17,035 nucleotides of DNA from an uncultured Collinsella sp. (GTDB lineage: Bacteria; Actinomycetota; Coriobacteriia; Coriobacteriales; Coriobacteriaceae): the NCBI GenBank assembly GCA_934655835.1, contig CAKUHM010000007.1:1-17035 (forward strand), written 5' to 3'. The notes beneath the pieces were generated by a model. That model searched no databases. It had not been told where the DNA came from and saw only the letters and a program-made list of their open reading frames with translations. A program made the translations under genes and the position numbers. Of the stretch, positions 8,347 to 15,135 are shown one piece after another; within the stretch, counting starts at the first letter, position 1, and every line of letters starts with the position of its first letter.

Positions 8347-8371
8347 CGGGGGTATTTTCGCCTGCTACTAT
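8343..8371 (+). promoter_or_regulatory. Sigma70-type promoter of rplU-rpmA
   Basis: TTGACG at 8343-8348 and TACTAT at 8366-8371 are separated by exactly 17 bases, and TG at 8363-8364 makes an extended -10. The expected transcription start, near 8378, gives a leader of about 36 bases before the rplU ATG. The -35 box overlaps the TGA stop of the DUF2344 gene. Ribosomal protein transcription can therefore be uncoupled from the wall operon, although readthrough is not blocked by any visible terminator. Confidence 0.8.
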
Positions 8372-8413
8372 ATTCGGCTGTTGCACTAACTGATGCATGA
8401 AGGGCAAGTAAAC

Positions 8414-8788
8414 ATGTACGCAATCGTTAACACGGGCGGCAAGCAGTACAAGGTCGCCACCGACGATGTCATCACCGTCGAGAAGATCGAGGGCAATGAG
8501 GGCGACAAGGTCACCCTGCCGGTCATCTTCCTCAACGATGGTAAGAAGATCGTCACCGATCCCGACAAGCTGGCCAAGGCCAAGGTTACCGCTCAGATCG
8601 TTGAGCAGTTCAAGGGCGAGAAGCAGCTGGTCTTCAAGTTCCACAAGCGTAAGCGCTATCGTCGTCTGAAGGGTCACCGTCAGCAGCTCACCAAGCTGAA
8701 GATCGTGAAGGTCCAGGCTACGTCCCGCGCCAAGAAGGCTGTCAAGGCAGAGGCCGAGGCTGTTGCCGAGGCTCCCGTCGCCGAGTAG
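8414..8788 (+). CDS. rplU: 50S ribosomal protein L21 (bL21)
   Basis: bL21 binds 23S rRNA in the large subunit. The protein starts MYAIVNTGGKQYKV, the family's characteristic N-terminus, and keeps the basic rRNA-binding stretch FHKRKRYRRLKGHRQ. The ATG at 8414 is preferred over an in-frame ATG at 8393: the former matches the family start and has GAAGGGC at 8400-8406, 7 bases upstream, while the latter would add seven unconserved residues. Length is 124 residues against about 103 in E. coli. The excess is an Ala/Glu/Lys-rich C-terminal tail from about residue 103. It is followed after 33 bases by rpmA, the normal partner. Confidence 0.98.
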   Translation: MYAIVNTGGKQYKVATDDVITVEKIEGNEGDKVTLPVIFLNDGKKIVTDPDKLAKAKVTAQIVEQFKGEKQLVFKFHKRKRYRRLKGHRQQLTKLKIVKVQATSRAKKAVKAEAEAVAEAPVAE

Positions 8789-8821
8789 ATTACACTCGTA
8801 ACGAAAGAGTAGGTATACACA

Positions 8822-9079
8822 ATGGCACACAAAAAAGGACTCGGTTCCTCCCGTAATGGCCGTGACTCCCGCGGTCAGCGCCTTGGCACGAAGCGCTATG
8901 CCGGCCAGACGGTAACCACGGGCACGATTCTCGTCCGTCAGCACGGCACTCACATCCACCCGGGTGAGAACGTTGGCCGTGGCAAGGACGACACGCTGTT
9001 CGCGCTGGTCGACGGTACCGTTGAGTTCCACAAGGGTATCAAGCACAGGGTCAGCGTACGCCCGCTCGCGAACGCGTAA
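8822..9079 (+). CDS. rpmA: 50S ribosomal protein L27 (bL27)
   Basis: bL27 sits near the peptidyl transferase centre, with its N-terminal tail reaching toward the tRNA CCA ends. The 85 residues start directly with [16 protein letters not shown]. There is no N-terminal extension of the Firmicutes kind that is removed by the protease Prp, and no prp-like gene lies between rplU and rpmA, where Firmicutes carry it. The conserved [21 protein letters not shown] is present. The Shine-Dalgarno is weak (GAGTAGG at 8806-8812). An intrinsic terminator follows 25 bases after the stop. Confidence 0.98.
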   Translation: MAHKKGLGSSRNGRDSRGQRLGTKRYAGQTVTTGTILVRQHGTHIHPGENVGRGKDDTLFALVDGTVEFHKGIKHRVSVRPLANA

Positions 9080-9104
9080 TTCACCCTTCATAGAGCACAT
9101 ATGT

Positions 9105-9147
9105 GGGAGGCACTTGAGTTTTAGGATTCAAGGGTCTCCCTCTTTTT
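9105..9147 (+). terminator. Intrinsic terminator after rpmA
   Basis: Bases 9105-9117 can pair with 9128-9140. The outer arm GGGAGGC pairs with GTCTCCC (one G-U), and the inner arm CTTGA pairs with TCAAG, separated by one A-G mismatch, around a 10-base loop. TCTTTTT follows at 9141-9147. The obgE Shine-Dalgarno begins only three bases later (9150). An upstream ACCCTT at 9083-9088 is complementary to AAGGGT at 9130-9135 in the 3' arm and could compete with the stem. Confidence 0.85.
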
Positions 9148-9151
9148 GTAG

Positions 9152-10630
<1,479 letters not shown>

Positions 10631-10633
10631 GCC

Positions 10634-11311
10634 ATGTCGCTGCGCGGTGGAATCGGTTTGCCCGAGCTGCCCATAAAAGAGGGCAAAGAGTTTCGGCTTG
10701 GCATTATGGGCGGCACATTCGACCCGATTCATTACGGGCACCTGGTGACTGCCGAGCAGGCGCGCGAGTCGCTCGACTTGGACGCTGTGCTCTTTATGCC
10801 GGCGGGCTCTCCCGCCTTTAAGCTTGACAAGCCGGTGACGCCTGCCGAGGACCGTTATGCCATGACGGTCCTCGCCACCGCCGCGAACCCGGCCTTTTTG
10901 GCGAGCCGGTTCGAGATTGACCGTCCGGGCGTAACCTATACGGCCGATACGCTTCATGCCCTTCGCGACTTTTACCCGCCGCTGGTAAAGCTCTACTTTA
11001 TTACGGGCGCCGACGCGATTATCGATATTGTGACCTGGCATGATGCCGAGCGAATCGCTGAGCTTGCTACCTTTATTGCGGCGACGCGACCGGGTTTTGA
11101 TATCGATACGGCGCGTGCCCGAATCAAAGAGTCGGGGCTGCCGTTCGATGTGCGCTATATTCAGATTCCGGCGCTGGCGATCAGCTCGACGAACATTCGT
11201 AAGCGAGTTGCCCGCGGCATGAGCGTGCGCTATCTTACGAGCGAGTCCGTGCTCGGCTACATTCGCAAACGCAGGCTATATGCCGATTTGGGTCAAGAAG
11301 ATTTTGAGTGA
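10634..11311 (+). CDS. nadD: Nicotinate-nucleotide adenylyltransferase NadD
   Basis: NadD adenylates nicotinate mononucleotide with ATP to give deamido-NAD, a step in NAD synthesis. The 225 residues contain the nucleotidyltransferase motif GGTFDPIHYGH, with the HxGH residues His33-Tyr-Gly-His36, and a C-terminal ISSTNIRKR corresponding to the ISSTxIR signature. About 22 residues precede the first strand (RLGIMGG), slightly longer than usual. A start downstream, such as the TTG at 10658, is possible because the Shine-Dalgarno before ATG 10634 is weak. It begins 3 bases after obgE and overlaps or touches yqeK, giving the common obgE-nadD-yqeK-rsfS order. Confidence 0.96.
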   Translation: MSLRGGIGLPELPIKEGKEFRLGIMGGTFDPIHYGHLVTAEQARESLDLDAVLFMPAGSPAFKLDKPVTPAEDRYAMTVLATAANPAFLASRFEIDRPGVTYTADTLHALRDFYPPLVKLYFITGADAIIDIVTWHDAERIAELATFIAATRPGFDIDTARARIKESGLPFDVRYIQIPALAISSTNIRKRVARGMSVRYLTSESVLGYIRKRRLYADLGQEDFE

Positions 11312-11931
11312 TGGGGGCTACGTTGTCGGTAGAGGATCAGTTTGAGGGCGATGAGCGCGCGCTGCTCAAGCGCATTCAAGAGCTGCTCGATGTTCGCATG
11401 AAAGATAAGCGCAAGCGCTATGTGCATTCGCTGGGTGTTGCCGAGACCGCACTTCATCTTGCCGAGGTCTACGGCGTTGACCGCTTTGATGCCGCCGCCG
11501 CCGGCCTGATTCACGACTGGGATAAGGTTCTCTCCGACGACGAGCTCGTGGCCCGCGCGTTGCACTACGGCATCAAGGTTGCCGGCTCTCCTTCCGCCGC
11601 GACGCCGCTTTTGCATGGCCCGGTTGCCGCCTATGAGCTTCCGCAGCTTTTTCCCGAGCTGTCGCCGGCCGTTTTCCAGGCCGTCGACCGTCACACCGTG
11701 GGTGCCTGCGACATGACGCCGCTCGATATGGTGGTCTTTGTGGCAGATGCCATCGAACCCAACCGCCATGGTGATTATGCCCACGCGCTGCGCAAGATGG
11801 TGGGGGAGTCGACGCTTGACGAGTTGTTCTTCTCCTGTTTTGCGCAGGGTCTGGTCTATGTGATCCAGTCCGGGCGCTATCTTTATCCCACGGCTATTAC
11901 GATTTACAACCATTACGCCCAGCTGCGCTAG
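11311..11931 (+). CDS. yqeK: HD-domain dinucleoside tetraphosphatase YqeK
   Basis: YqeK proteins are metal-dependent HD-domain hydrolases that split diadenosine tetraphosphate symmetrically to ADP (known for the family). With ATG 11311 as start the protein has 206 residues. Metal-ligand motifs are visible: His39 in RYVHSLGV, His68-Asp69 in GLIHDWDK with Lys72, a later LLHGP, DRHTVG and FVADAIEPNR. Three starts are possible: GTG 11308 (4-base overlap with nadD), ATG 11311 (TGATG overlap) and TTG 11323, which has GGGGG at 11313-11317. The overlap suggests translational coupling in either of the first two cases. The family call is firm; the start is less certain. Confidence 0.93.
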   Translation: MGATLSVEDQFEGDERALLKRIQELLDVRMKDKRKRYVHSLGVAETALHLAEVYGVDRFDAAAAGLIHDWDKVLSDDELVARALHYGIKVAGSPSAATPLLHGPVAAYELPQLFPELSPAVFQAVDRHTVGACDMTPLDMVVFVADAIEPNRHGDYAHALRKMVGESTLDELFFSCFAQGLVYVIQSGRYLYPTAITIYNHYAQLR

Positions 11932-11959
11932 CTCGGGTGTGTCTAGAAAGAGGTATTCC

Positions 11960-12415
11960 ATGGCCGACGAGACCATGACTGACGAGCAGATTCTTGAAGG
12001 TGTGGAGCACAAGAGTTTCGTTGCCACGTCCGACCGCACTGCCGCCTCGCTGTCCGCGAGCGGTGTCGCCGCCGAGGATGTCGCCCGCGCCGCCGCGCAG
12101 GCCGCCTACGACAAGAAGGGCGAGGACGTGCAGGTGCTCGACCTGACCGAGCTTTCCGACGTGTGCGACTACTTTGTGCTTGCCACCGGTACCAACAACC
12201 GCCAGGTCGATTCTATCGTCGACGAGATTGAGGAGAAGGTCGCCGAGGCTTGCGGCGAGCATCCGTTCTCCATCGAGGGCCGTGAGCAGAAGACCTGGAT
12301 GCTCATGGACTACGGCTCGGTTGTCGTCCACGTCTTCACTCCCGAAGCCCGCGACTTCTACCGCCTAGAAAAGCTCTGGGGTGACGCTCCTCAGCTTCCC
12401 CTCGACCTCCTCTAG
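11960..12415 (+). CDS. rsfS: Ribosomal silencing factor RsfS
   Basis: RsfS (YbeB/iojap family) binds uL14 on the 50S subunit and blocks joining with the 30S subunit when nutrients are scarce. The 151 residues have a ~40-residue N-terminal extension not found in the minimal family. The RsfS core follows: AAYDKKGEDVQVLDLTEL, DYFVLATGTNNRQVDSI and MDYGSVVVHVFTPEARDFY. The ATG at 11960 is chosen because AGAAAGAGG at 11945-11953 lies 6 bases upstream; an in-frame GTG at 11939 lacks such a site. It is the last gene of the obgE-nadD-yqeK-rsfS set and is followed by terminators. Confidence 0.95.
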   Translation: MADETMTDEQILEGVEHKSFVATSDRTAASLSASGVAAEDVARAAAQAAYDKKGEDVQVLDLTELSDVCDYFVLATGTNNRQVDSIVDEIEEKVAEACGEHPFSIEGREQKTWMLMDYGSVVVHVFTPEARDFYRLEKLWGDAPQLPLDLL

Positions 12416-12416
12416 T

Positions 12417-12441
12417 AGCTCATTTGGGACGGGCTTTTTTA
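12417..12441 (+). terminator. Weak candidate intrinsic terminator after rsfS
   Basis: AGCTC (12417-12421) can pair with GGGCT (12431-12435, one G-U) around a 9-base loop. The final T of the stem is followed by TTTTT (12436-12440). The short stem makes it weak on its own; a stronger hairpin follows 20 bases later. Confidence 0.4.
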
Positions 12442-12460
12442 GCTAGCTTCGCGCATTTCG

Positions 12461-12502
12461 CCGGGCAGTTGCGGTTTTCCGTACCTGCCCGGCTTTCTTT
12501 TT
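12461..12502 (+). terminator. Strong intrinsic terminator of the rsfS operon
   Basis: CCGGGCAG (12461-12468) pairs perfectly with CTGCCCGG (12485-12492). After one mismatch the inner stem 12470-12474 pairs with 12479-12483 around a TTTT loop. CTTTCTTTTT follows at 12493-12502. The T-run is on the + strand only, so it serves rsfS and not the converging dinB. Confidence 0.92.
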
Positions 12503-12514
12503 GCCTAAAGGCGG

Positions 12515-13768
12515 TTAATCGTTGAAGCGGGATTGGCGGCCGTAAGATAGGGCGGTGTCGCCGAATTTGTCTCGGACGGCGTCGATGGCGACGGAGAGGT
12601 CGCGTCGGTCGCTGGATTGGGCTCCGCGGTCGTCGACTTCGCAGAACAGGTCGGTCTGGATGCCGCCCTGATGGTCAAAGTCACTCATGCCGATGCCTGC
12701 TAAGCGAACATGCATGCCTTCCTGCCAGATGTTGTCGAGCAGTTCGAGCGCAACTGCCACGAAGATGTTCTCATCGTCGGTCGGATGAGGCAGCCGGCGC
12801 TGTGCCGAGCGACCGCTTCCATACGAATACTTGAGCTTGAGCGTCACCGTGGCGCCCGTTAGTCCCTGACGGCGCAGGCGGCGTCCCACTGACTCGCCCA
12901 GCAGCGCAATCGCCGCTTCGATGTCCCCGCGCTCAGTCAAATCTTTCGCAAAGGTGCGTTCATTGCTCACCGACTTGACCTCACGCTCTTCATCGAGACT
13001 TGTGACTTCGGATATTTCGAGTCCCAGCGCACGCTGGCGCATGCGTTCGCCGTTGACGCCAAAAATAGAGGCCAAGGTGGATTCCGGTGCACGTGATAGC
13101 TCGCCGAGCGTGTAGATGCGCATGCGGCGCAGTCGCTCCTCGGCCGAGCGTCCGATGCCGCTCATGGCAGACACGGGCAGCGCGGCCAAAAAGCGCTGCT
13201 CGGTTCCGGGACGCACGATGGTCAGCCCAAACGGCTTATCCCGCTCGCTTGCGATCTTTGCGACCGTCTTGTTGCAGCCCACGCCAATGGAGCACGTCAC
13301 TCCCAGCGCTGCCACGCGGTCGCTTATGCGCCGTGCTACCAGTAGCGGGTCTTCGGGTGCAAAGCGACCCGGTGTGATATCGATAAAGGCTTCGTCGATG
13401 GATACGCGCTCAACGCGCGGCGTCTCGTCGGCGAGAATCGCCATGACCTGCGCGCTCACCTCGCGGTAGCGATCAAAGTGCCCGTGCGTCCAAATGGCTT
13501 GCGGGCACAAGCGCCGCGCCTCGGCCGAGGCCATGGCAGAGTGCACGCCAAAGCGACGTGCCTCATACGAACACGTGGACACAACGCCACGAGAATCGGC
13601 GTCCCCGCCCACGATGAGTGGCTTTCCGCGCCATTCGGGATGATCGAGCATCTCCACGCTCGCAAAAAACGCATCGAGGTCCATGAGGCCCACCGCCGGA
13701 CCCGTCCAGGGAGGCGGCGTGACGCCCATGGCATCCTCATAACCGTATGTATGTTCGCGTCTTTCCAT
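12515..13768 (-). CDS. dinB: DNA polymerase IV (Y-family translesion polymerase)
   Basis: Error-prone Y-family polymerase that bypasses DNA lesions. Counting from ATG 13768 the protein has 417 residues. The catalytic carboxylates are visible in MDLDAFFASVE (Asp30, Asp32) and SIDEAF (Asp125-Glu126). A helix-hairpin-helix-like stretch (SAMSGIGRSAEERLRRM) and the little-finger domain follow. QTDLF at about 371-375 is a likely beta-clamp-binding motif. Start choice is open. ATG 13768 has no Shine-Dalgarno and sits 6 bases after a TATACT box. ATG 13729 (residue 14) has GAGG 5 bases upstream and would still keep the whole polymerase core. The gene is convergent with rsfS, divergent from rpsP and unrelated in function to its neighbours. 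No terminator is seen on its strand. Confidence 0.96.
   Translation of the reverse strand: MERREHTYGYEDAMGVTPPPWTGPAVGLMDLDAFFASVEMLDHPEWRGKPLIVGGDADSRGVVSTCSYEARRFGVHSAMASAEARRLCPQAIWTHGHFDRYREVSAQVMAILADETPRVERVSIDEAFIDITPGRFAPEDPLLVARRISDRVAALGVTCSIGVGCNKTVAKIASERDKPFGLTIVRPGTEQRFLAALPVSAMSGIGRSAEERLRRMRIYTLGELSRAPESTLASIFGVNGERMRQRALGLEISEVTSLDEEREVKSVSNERTFAKDLTERGDIEAAIALLGESVGRRLRRQGLTGATVTLKLKYSYGSGRSAQRRLPHPTDDENIFVAVALELLDNIWQEGMHVRLAGIGMSDFDHQGGIQTDLFCEVDDRGAQSSDRRDLSVAIDAVRDKFGDTALSYGRQSRFND
13744..13757 (-). promoter_or_regulatory. Candidate LexA-like box at the dinB 5' end
   Basis: On the minus strand, CGAACATACATACG matches 12 of 14 positions of the Gram-positive SOS consensus CGAACRNRYGTTYG. 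The left half-site is perfect; the right one is imperfect. It lies just downstream of the expected dinB transcription start, where a bound repressor would block polymerase. LexA control of dinB is known in many bacteria, but the site here is inferred from resemblance only. Confidence 0.4.
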
Positions 13769-13774
13769 GTCATG

Positions 13775-13780
13775 AGTATA
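13775..13780 (-). promoter_or_regulatory. Candidate -10 box of dinB
   Basis: The minus strand reads TATACT, 4 of 6 matches to TATAAT and a common natural -10. Transcription would start close to 13768, at or next to the first ATG. No good -35 hexamer is seen at 16-18 bases spacing. Confidence 0.45.
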
Positions 13781-13812
13781 CCGCGCAGCTCATGTGGGGT
13801 GCGTGTATGTGC

Positions 13813-13840
13813 TTGCAAATCCCGAATTCTTGTCTAAGAT
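13813..13840 (+). promoter_or_regulatory. Candidate upstream promoter P1 of rpsP
   Basis: TTGCAA (13813-13818) and TAAGAT (13835-13840) are separated by 16 bases. The start would be near 13847, giving a leader of about 120 bases before rpsP. It is weaker than the second candidate at 13885-13913, and the left arm of an inverted repeat overlaps its -35 box. Confidence 0.4.
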
Positions 13841-13850
13841 ATGGATTTGC
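13815..13850. repeat. 7-bp inverted repeat in the dinB-rpsP intergenic region
   Basis: GCAAATC (13815-13821) and GATTTGC (13844-13850) form a perfect inverted repeat with a 22-base spacer. It flanks the -10 region of candidate promoter P1. The arm spacing of 29 bases is close to three helical turns, as for a protein binding two sites on one DNA face. The function is unknown. Confidence 0.5.
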
Positions 13851-13884
13851 CCTCGACTACACCGAAGAAGTTGGTCTCACGGAC

Positions 13885-13913
13885 TTCACCTGCCCGCGTC
13901 GATGGCGTATTAT
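13885..13913 (+). promoter_or_regulatory. Candidate main promoter P2 of the rpsP operon
   Basis: TTCACC (13885-13890) and TATTAT (13908-13913, 5 of 6 matches to TATAAT) are separated by 17 bases. The start near 13920 gives a leader of about 50 bases. It is the best promoter-like match between dinB and rpsP. Confidence 0.65.
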
Positions 13914-13935
13914 GTTCAACTGTTTGTTTGTAGTT

Positions 13936-13950
13936 GCAGCCTAAAGCTGC
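13936..13950 (+). other. Small leader hairpin before rpsP
   Basis: GCAGC (13936-13940) and GCTGC (13946-13950) can form a 5-bp stem with a CTAAA loop, 6 bases before the rpsP Shine-Dalgarno. The stem leaves the ribosome site free. Its role, if any, is unknown. Confidence 0.35.
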
Positions 13951-13969
13951 TTGGTTGGAGGAGTTTCCT

Positions 13970-14311
13970 TTGGCAGTCAAGATTCGCCTTGCTCGTCACG
14001 GCGCTAAGAAGCGTCCGTACTACCGTGTCGTCGTCGCCGATTCCCGCGCCCCGCGTGACGGTCGTATCATCGAGGAGGTTGGCCGCTACAACCCGATGAC
14101 CGCCCCCAAGACCATCAACCTCGACCTCGAGAAGATCGCCGACTGGCAGTCCAAGGGCGCTCAGCTCACCGACGCTGTCGCCGCTCTGGTCAAGGCCGCC
14201 AACGAGGGCGAGAAGACCGAGACCGTCGTCAAGAAGTCCAAGAAGCAGCTCGCCAAAGAGGCCGAGGCCGCTAAGGCTGCCGCTGAGGCCGCTGAGGGCG
14301 CCGAGGAGTAA
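13970..14311 (+). CDS. rpsP: 30S ribosomal protein S16 (bS16)
   Basis: bS16 is an early-binding 30S protein. The frame reads [30 protein letters not shown] after the initiator, matching the family from its first residues. The start codon is therefore TTG at 13970, with GGAGGAG at 13957-13963 six bases upstream; any longer start would add unconserved residues. Length is 113 residues against 82 in E. coli. The extra ~34 C-terminal residues (from about 80) are Lys-rich, then Ala/Glu-rich, and probably disordered. It is the first gene of rpsP-khpA-rimM-trmD-lepB, the usual order for 30S maturation genes, and khpA follows after 3 bases. Confidence 0.98.
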   Translation: MAVKIRLARHGAKKRPYYRVVVADSRAPRDGRIIEEVGRYNPMTAPKTINLDLEKIADWQSKGAQLTDAVAALVKAANEGEKTETVVKKSKKQLAKEAEAAKAAAEAAEGAEE

Positions 14312-14314
14312 ATC

Positions 14315-14599
14315 GTGCCTGAGGTTGACGCTGCACAGCTCGAGGGTGAGGCAATGCTCTCAGATCGCATCGCCGATCTCGTCGAATATCTCGTTGTTCA
14401 GATCGTCGACGACCCGGATTCCGTGAGCCTTGAGGTCATCGATGGTGACGACGCCTCTACGATTGAGGTTTCTGTCGCCGAGGATGACGTCGCTAAGGTC
14501 ATCGGCCGTCGTGGCCGTACCATCAAGGCCATTCGCACGCTCGCCCGTGCACTGGCCGCTCGCCTCGACACTGCTGTCGAGGTAGAGGTTCTGGGCTAG
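14315..14599 (+). CDS. khpA: KH-domain RNA-binding protein KhpA (YlqC family)
   Basis: Small KH-domain RNA-binding protein encoded between rpsP and rimM in many Gram-positive bacteria. In streptococci it works with KhpB/Jag and affects cell elongation and division (established knowledge, not shown here). The 94 residues contain the GxxG loop GRRG at 64-67 in VIGRRGRTIKAIRTLARA. The GTG at 14315 is chosen because GAGGAG at 14303-14308, inside the rpsP end, is 6 bases upstream. The ATG at 14354 (residue 14), which would give a more standard ~80-residue protein, is a real alternative. The stop lies inside a hairpin shared with the rimM start. Confidence 0.93.
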   Translation: MPEVDAAQLEGEAMLSDRIADLVEYLVVQIVDDPDSVSLEVIDGDDASTIEVSVAEDDVAKVIGRRGRTIKAIRTLARALAARLDTAVEVEVLG

Positions 14600-14615
14600 G
14601 ACCTTGAGGTCCCAG
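14591..14615 (+). other. Hairpin enclosing the khpA stop and rimM start
   Basis: GGACC (14599-14603) pairs with GGTCC (14608-14612) around a TTGA loop that holds the TTG start of rimM. An alternative fold pairs CTGGG (14591-14595) with CCCAG (14611-14615) outside ACC/GGT, bulging the khpA stop. It could couple rimM initiation to ribosomes finishing khpA. Confidence 0.45.
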
Positions 14616-15125
14616 TACAAAAACATCGCCCGTGTGGTCAAGCCGCACGGAAGGAAGGGGGAGGTCCTCGCGCAGCCGCTGCGGGGGCTTCCTTCTGTAT
14701 TAGAGCCGGGTATGCGTGTCGCCCTGACGCCGCCGGCGCTCAAGCGCGACCGCTTTTGCACGGTCGTGTCCGTCACCGATACGGGCGATGGCGATCTGGT
14801 CTCGTTTGAGGGCATTGACGACTTGACGGCCGCCGAGGGCATCACGGGATGCTACGTGCTGGCAAATCGTGACGACTTTGAGCTCGATTCGCTCGACGCT
14901 GCCTATACCGACCTGATGGGTCGCGAGGTGGTCGACGAGCGCTTCGGTTCACTCGGCACGATCGTCGAGATTATGTCGACGCCCGCTAACGATGTTTGGG
15001 TTGTCGAGGGCGATCGGTACGGCGAGGTACTGATTCCCGTGATCGAGCAGGTTGTGCTCGATCTTCCCGACACAGGAACAATTTCCGTCCACGTTATGGA
15101 CGGCCTGATCGATATGGACAAGTAG
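14604..15125 (+). CDS. rimM: 16S rRNA processing/30S maturation factor RimM
   Basis: RimM binds uS19 and helps mature the 30S head. The 173 residues carry the N-terminal beta-barrel signature ARVVKPHGRKGEV (about 9-21) and a C-terminal PRC-barrel (about 95-170, with LMGREVVDERFGSLGTIVEI and VLIPVIEQVV). This is the usual family length. The start is TTG at 14604, the only start codon just before the conserved region. Its Shine-Dalgarno is poor (AGG three bases upstream), so coupling to khpA, which stops 4 bases earlier, is likely. The segment at 14649-14664 is an unusually G/A-rich run of codons (see findings). trmD follows after 10 bases. Confidence 0.96.
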   Translation: MRSQYKNIARVVKPHGRKGEVLAQPLRGLPSVLEPGMRVALTPPALKRDRFCTVVSVTDTGDGDLVSFEGIDDLTAAEGITGCYVLANRDDFELDSLDAAYTDLMGREVVDERFGSLGTIVEIMSTPANDVWVVEGDRYGEVLIPVIEQVVLDLPDTGTISVHVMDGLIDMDK

Positions 15126-15135
15126 GGAGGACAAC

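Noticed and set aside
8378..8413. L21-type autoregulatory leader before rplU
   Set aside because: The expected leader is about 36 bases with only 4-bp self-complementarity, too small for the known ribosomal protein leaders.
9096..9105. Perfect 10-base palindrome CACATATGTG after rpmA
   Set aside because: Its arms are too short for a stable RNA stem without a loop, and it only touches the terminator base. Short AT-centred palindromes are common, and no repeat copy was noticed nearby.
12515..13768. dinB as a horizontally acquired insertion
   Set aside because: It is functionally unrelated to its neighbours and on the opposite strand, but base composition and codon use look like the flanking genes. 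There are no flanking repeats, integrase or tRNA.
13747..13944. Small + strand open frames across the dinB-rpsP intergenic region
   Set aside because: They overlap the dinB 5' end and the promoter region, lack a ribosome site and show no protein-like composition.
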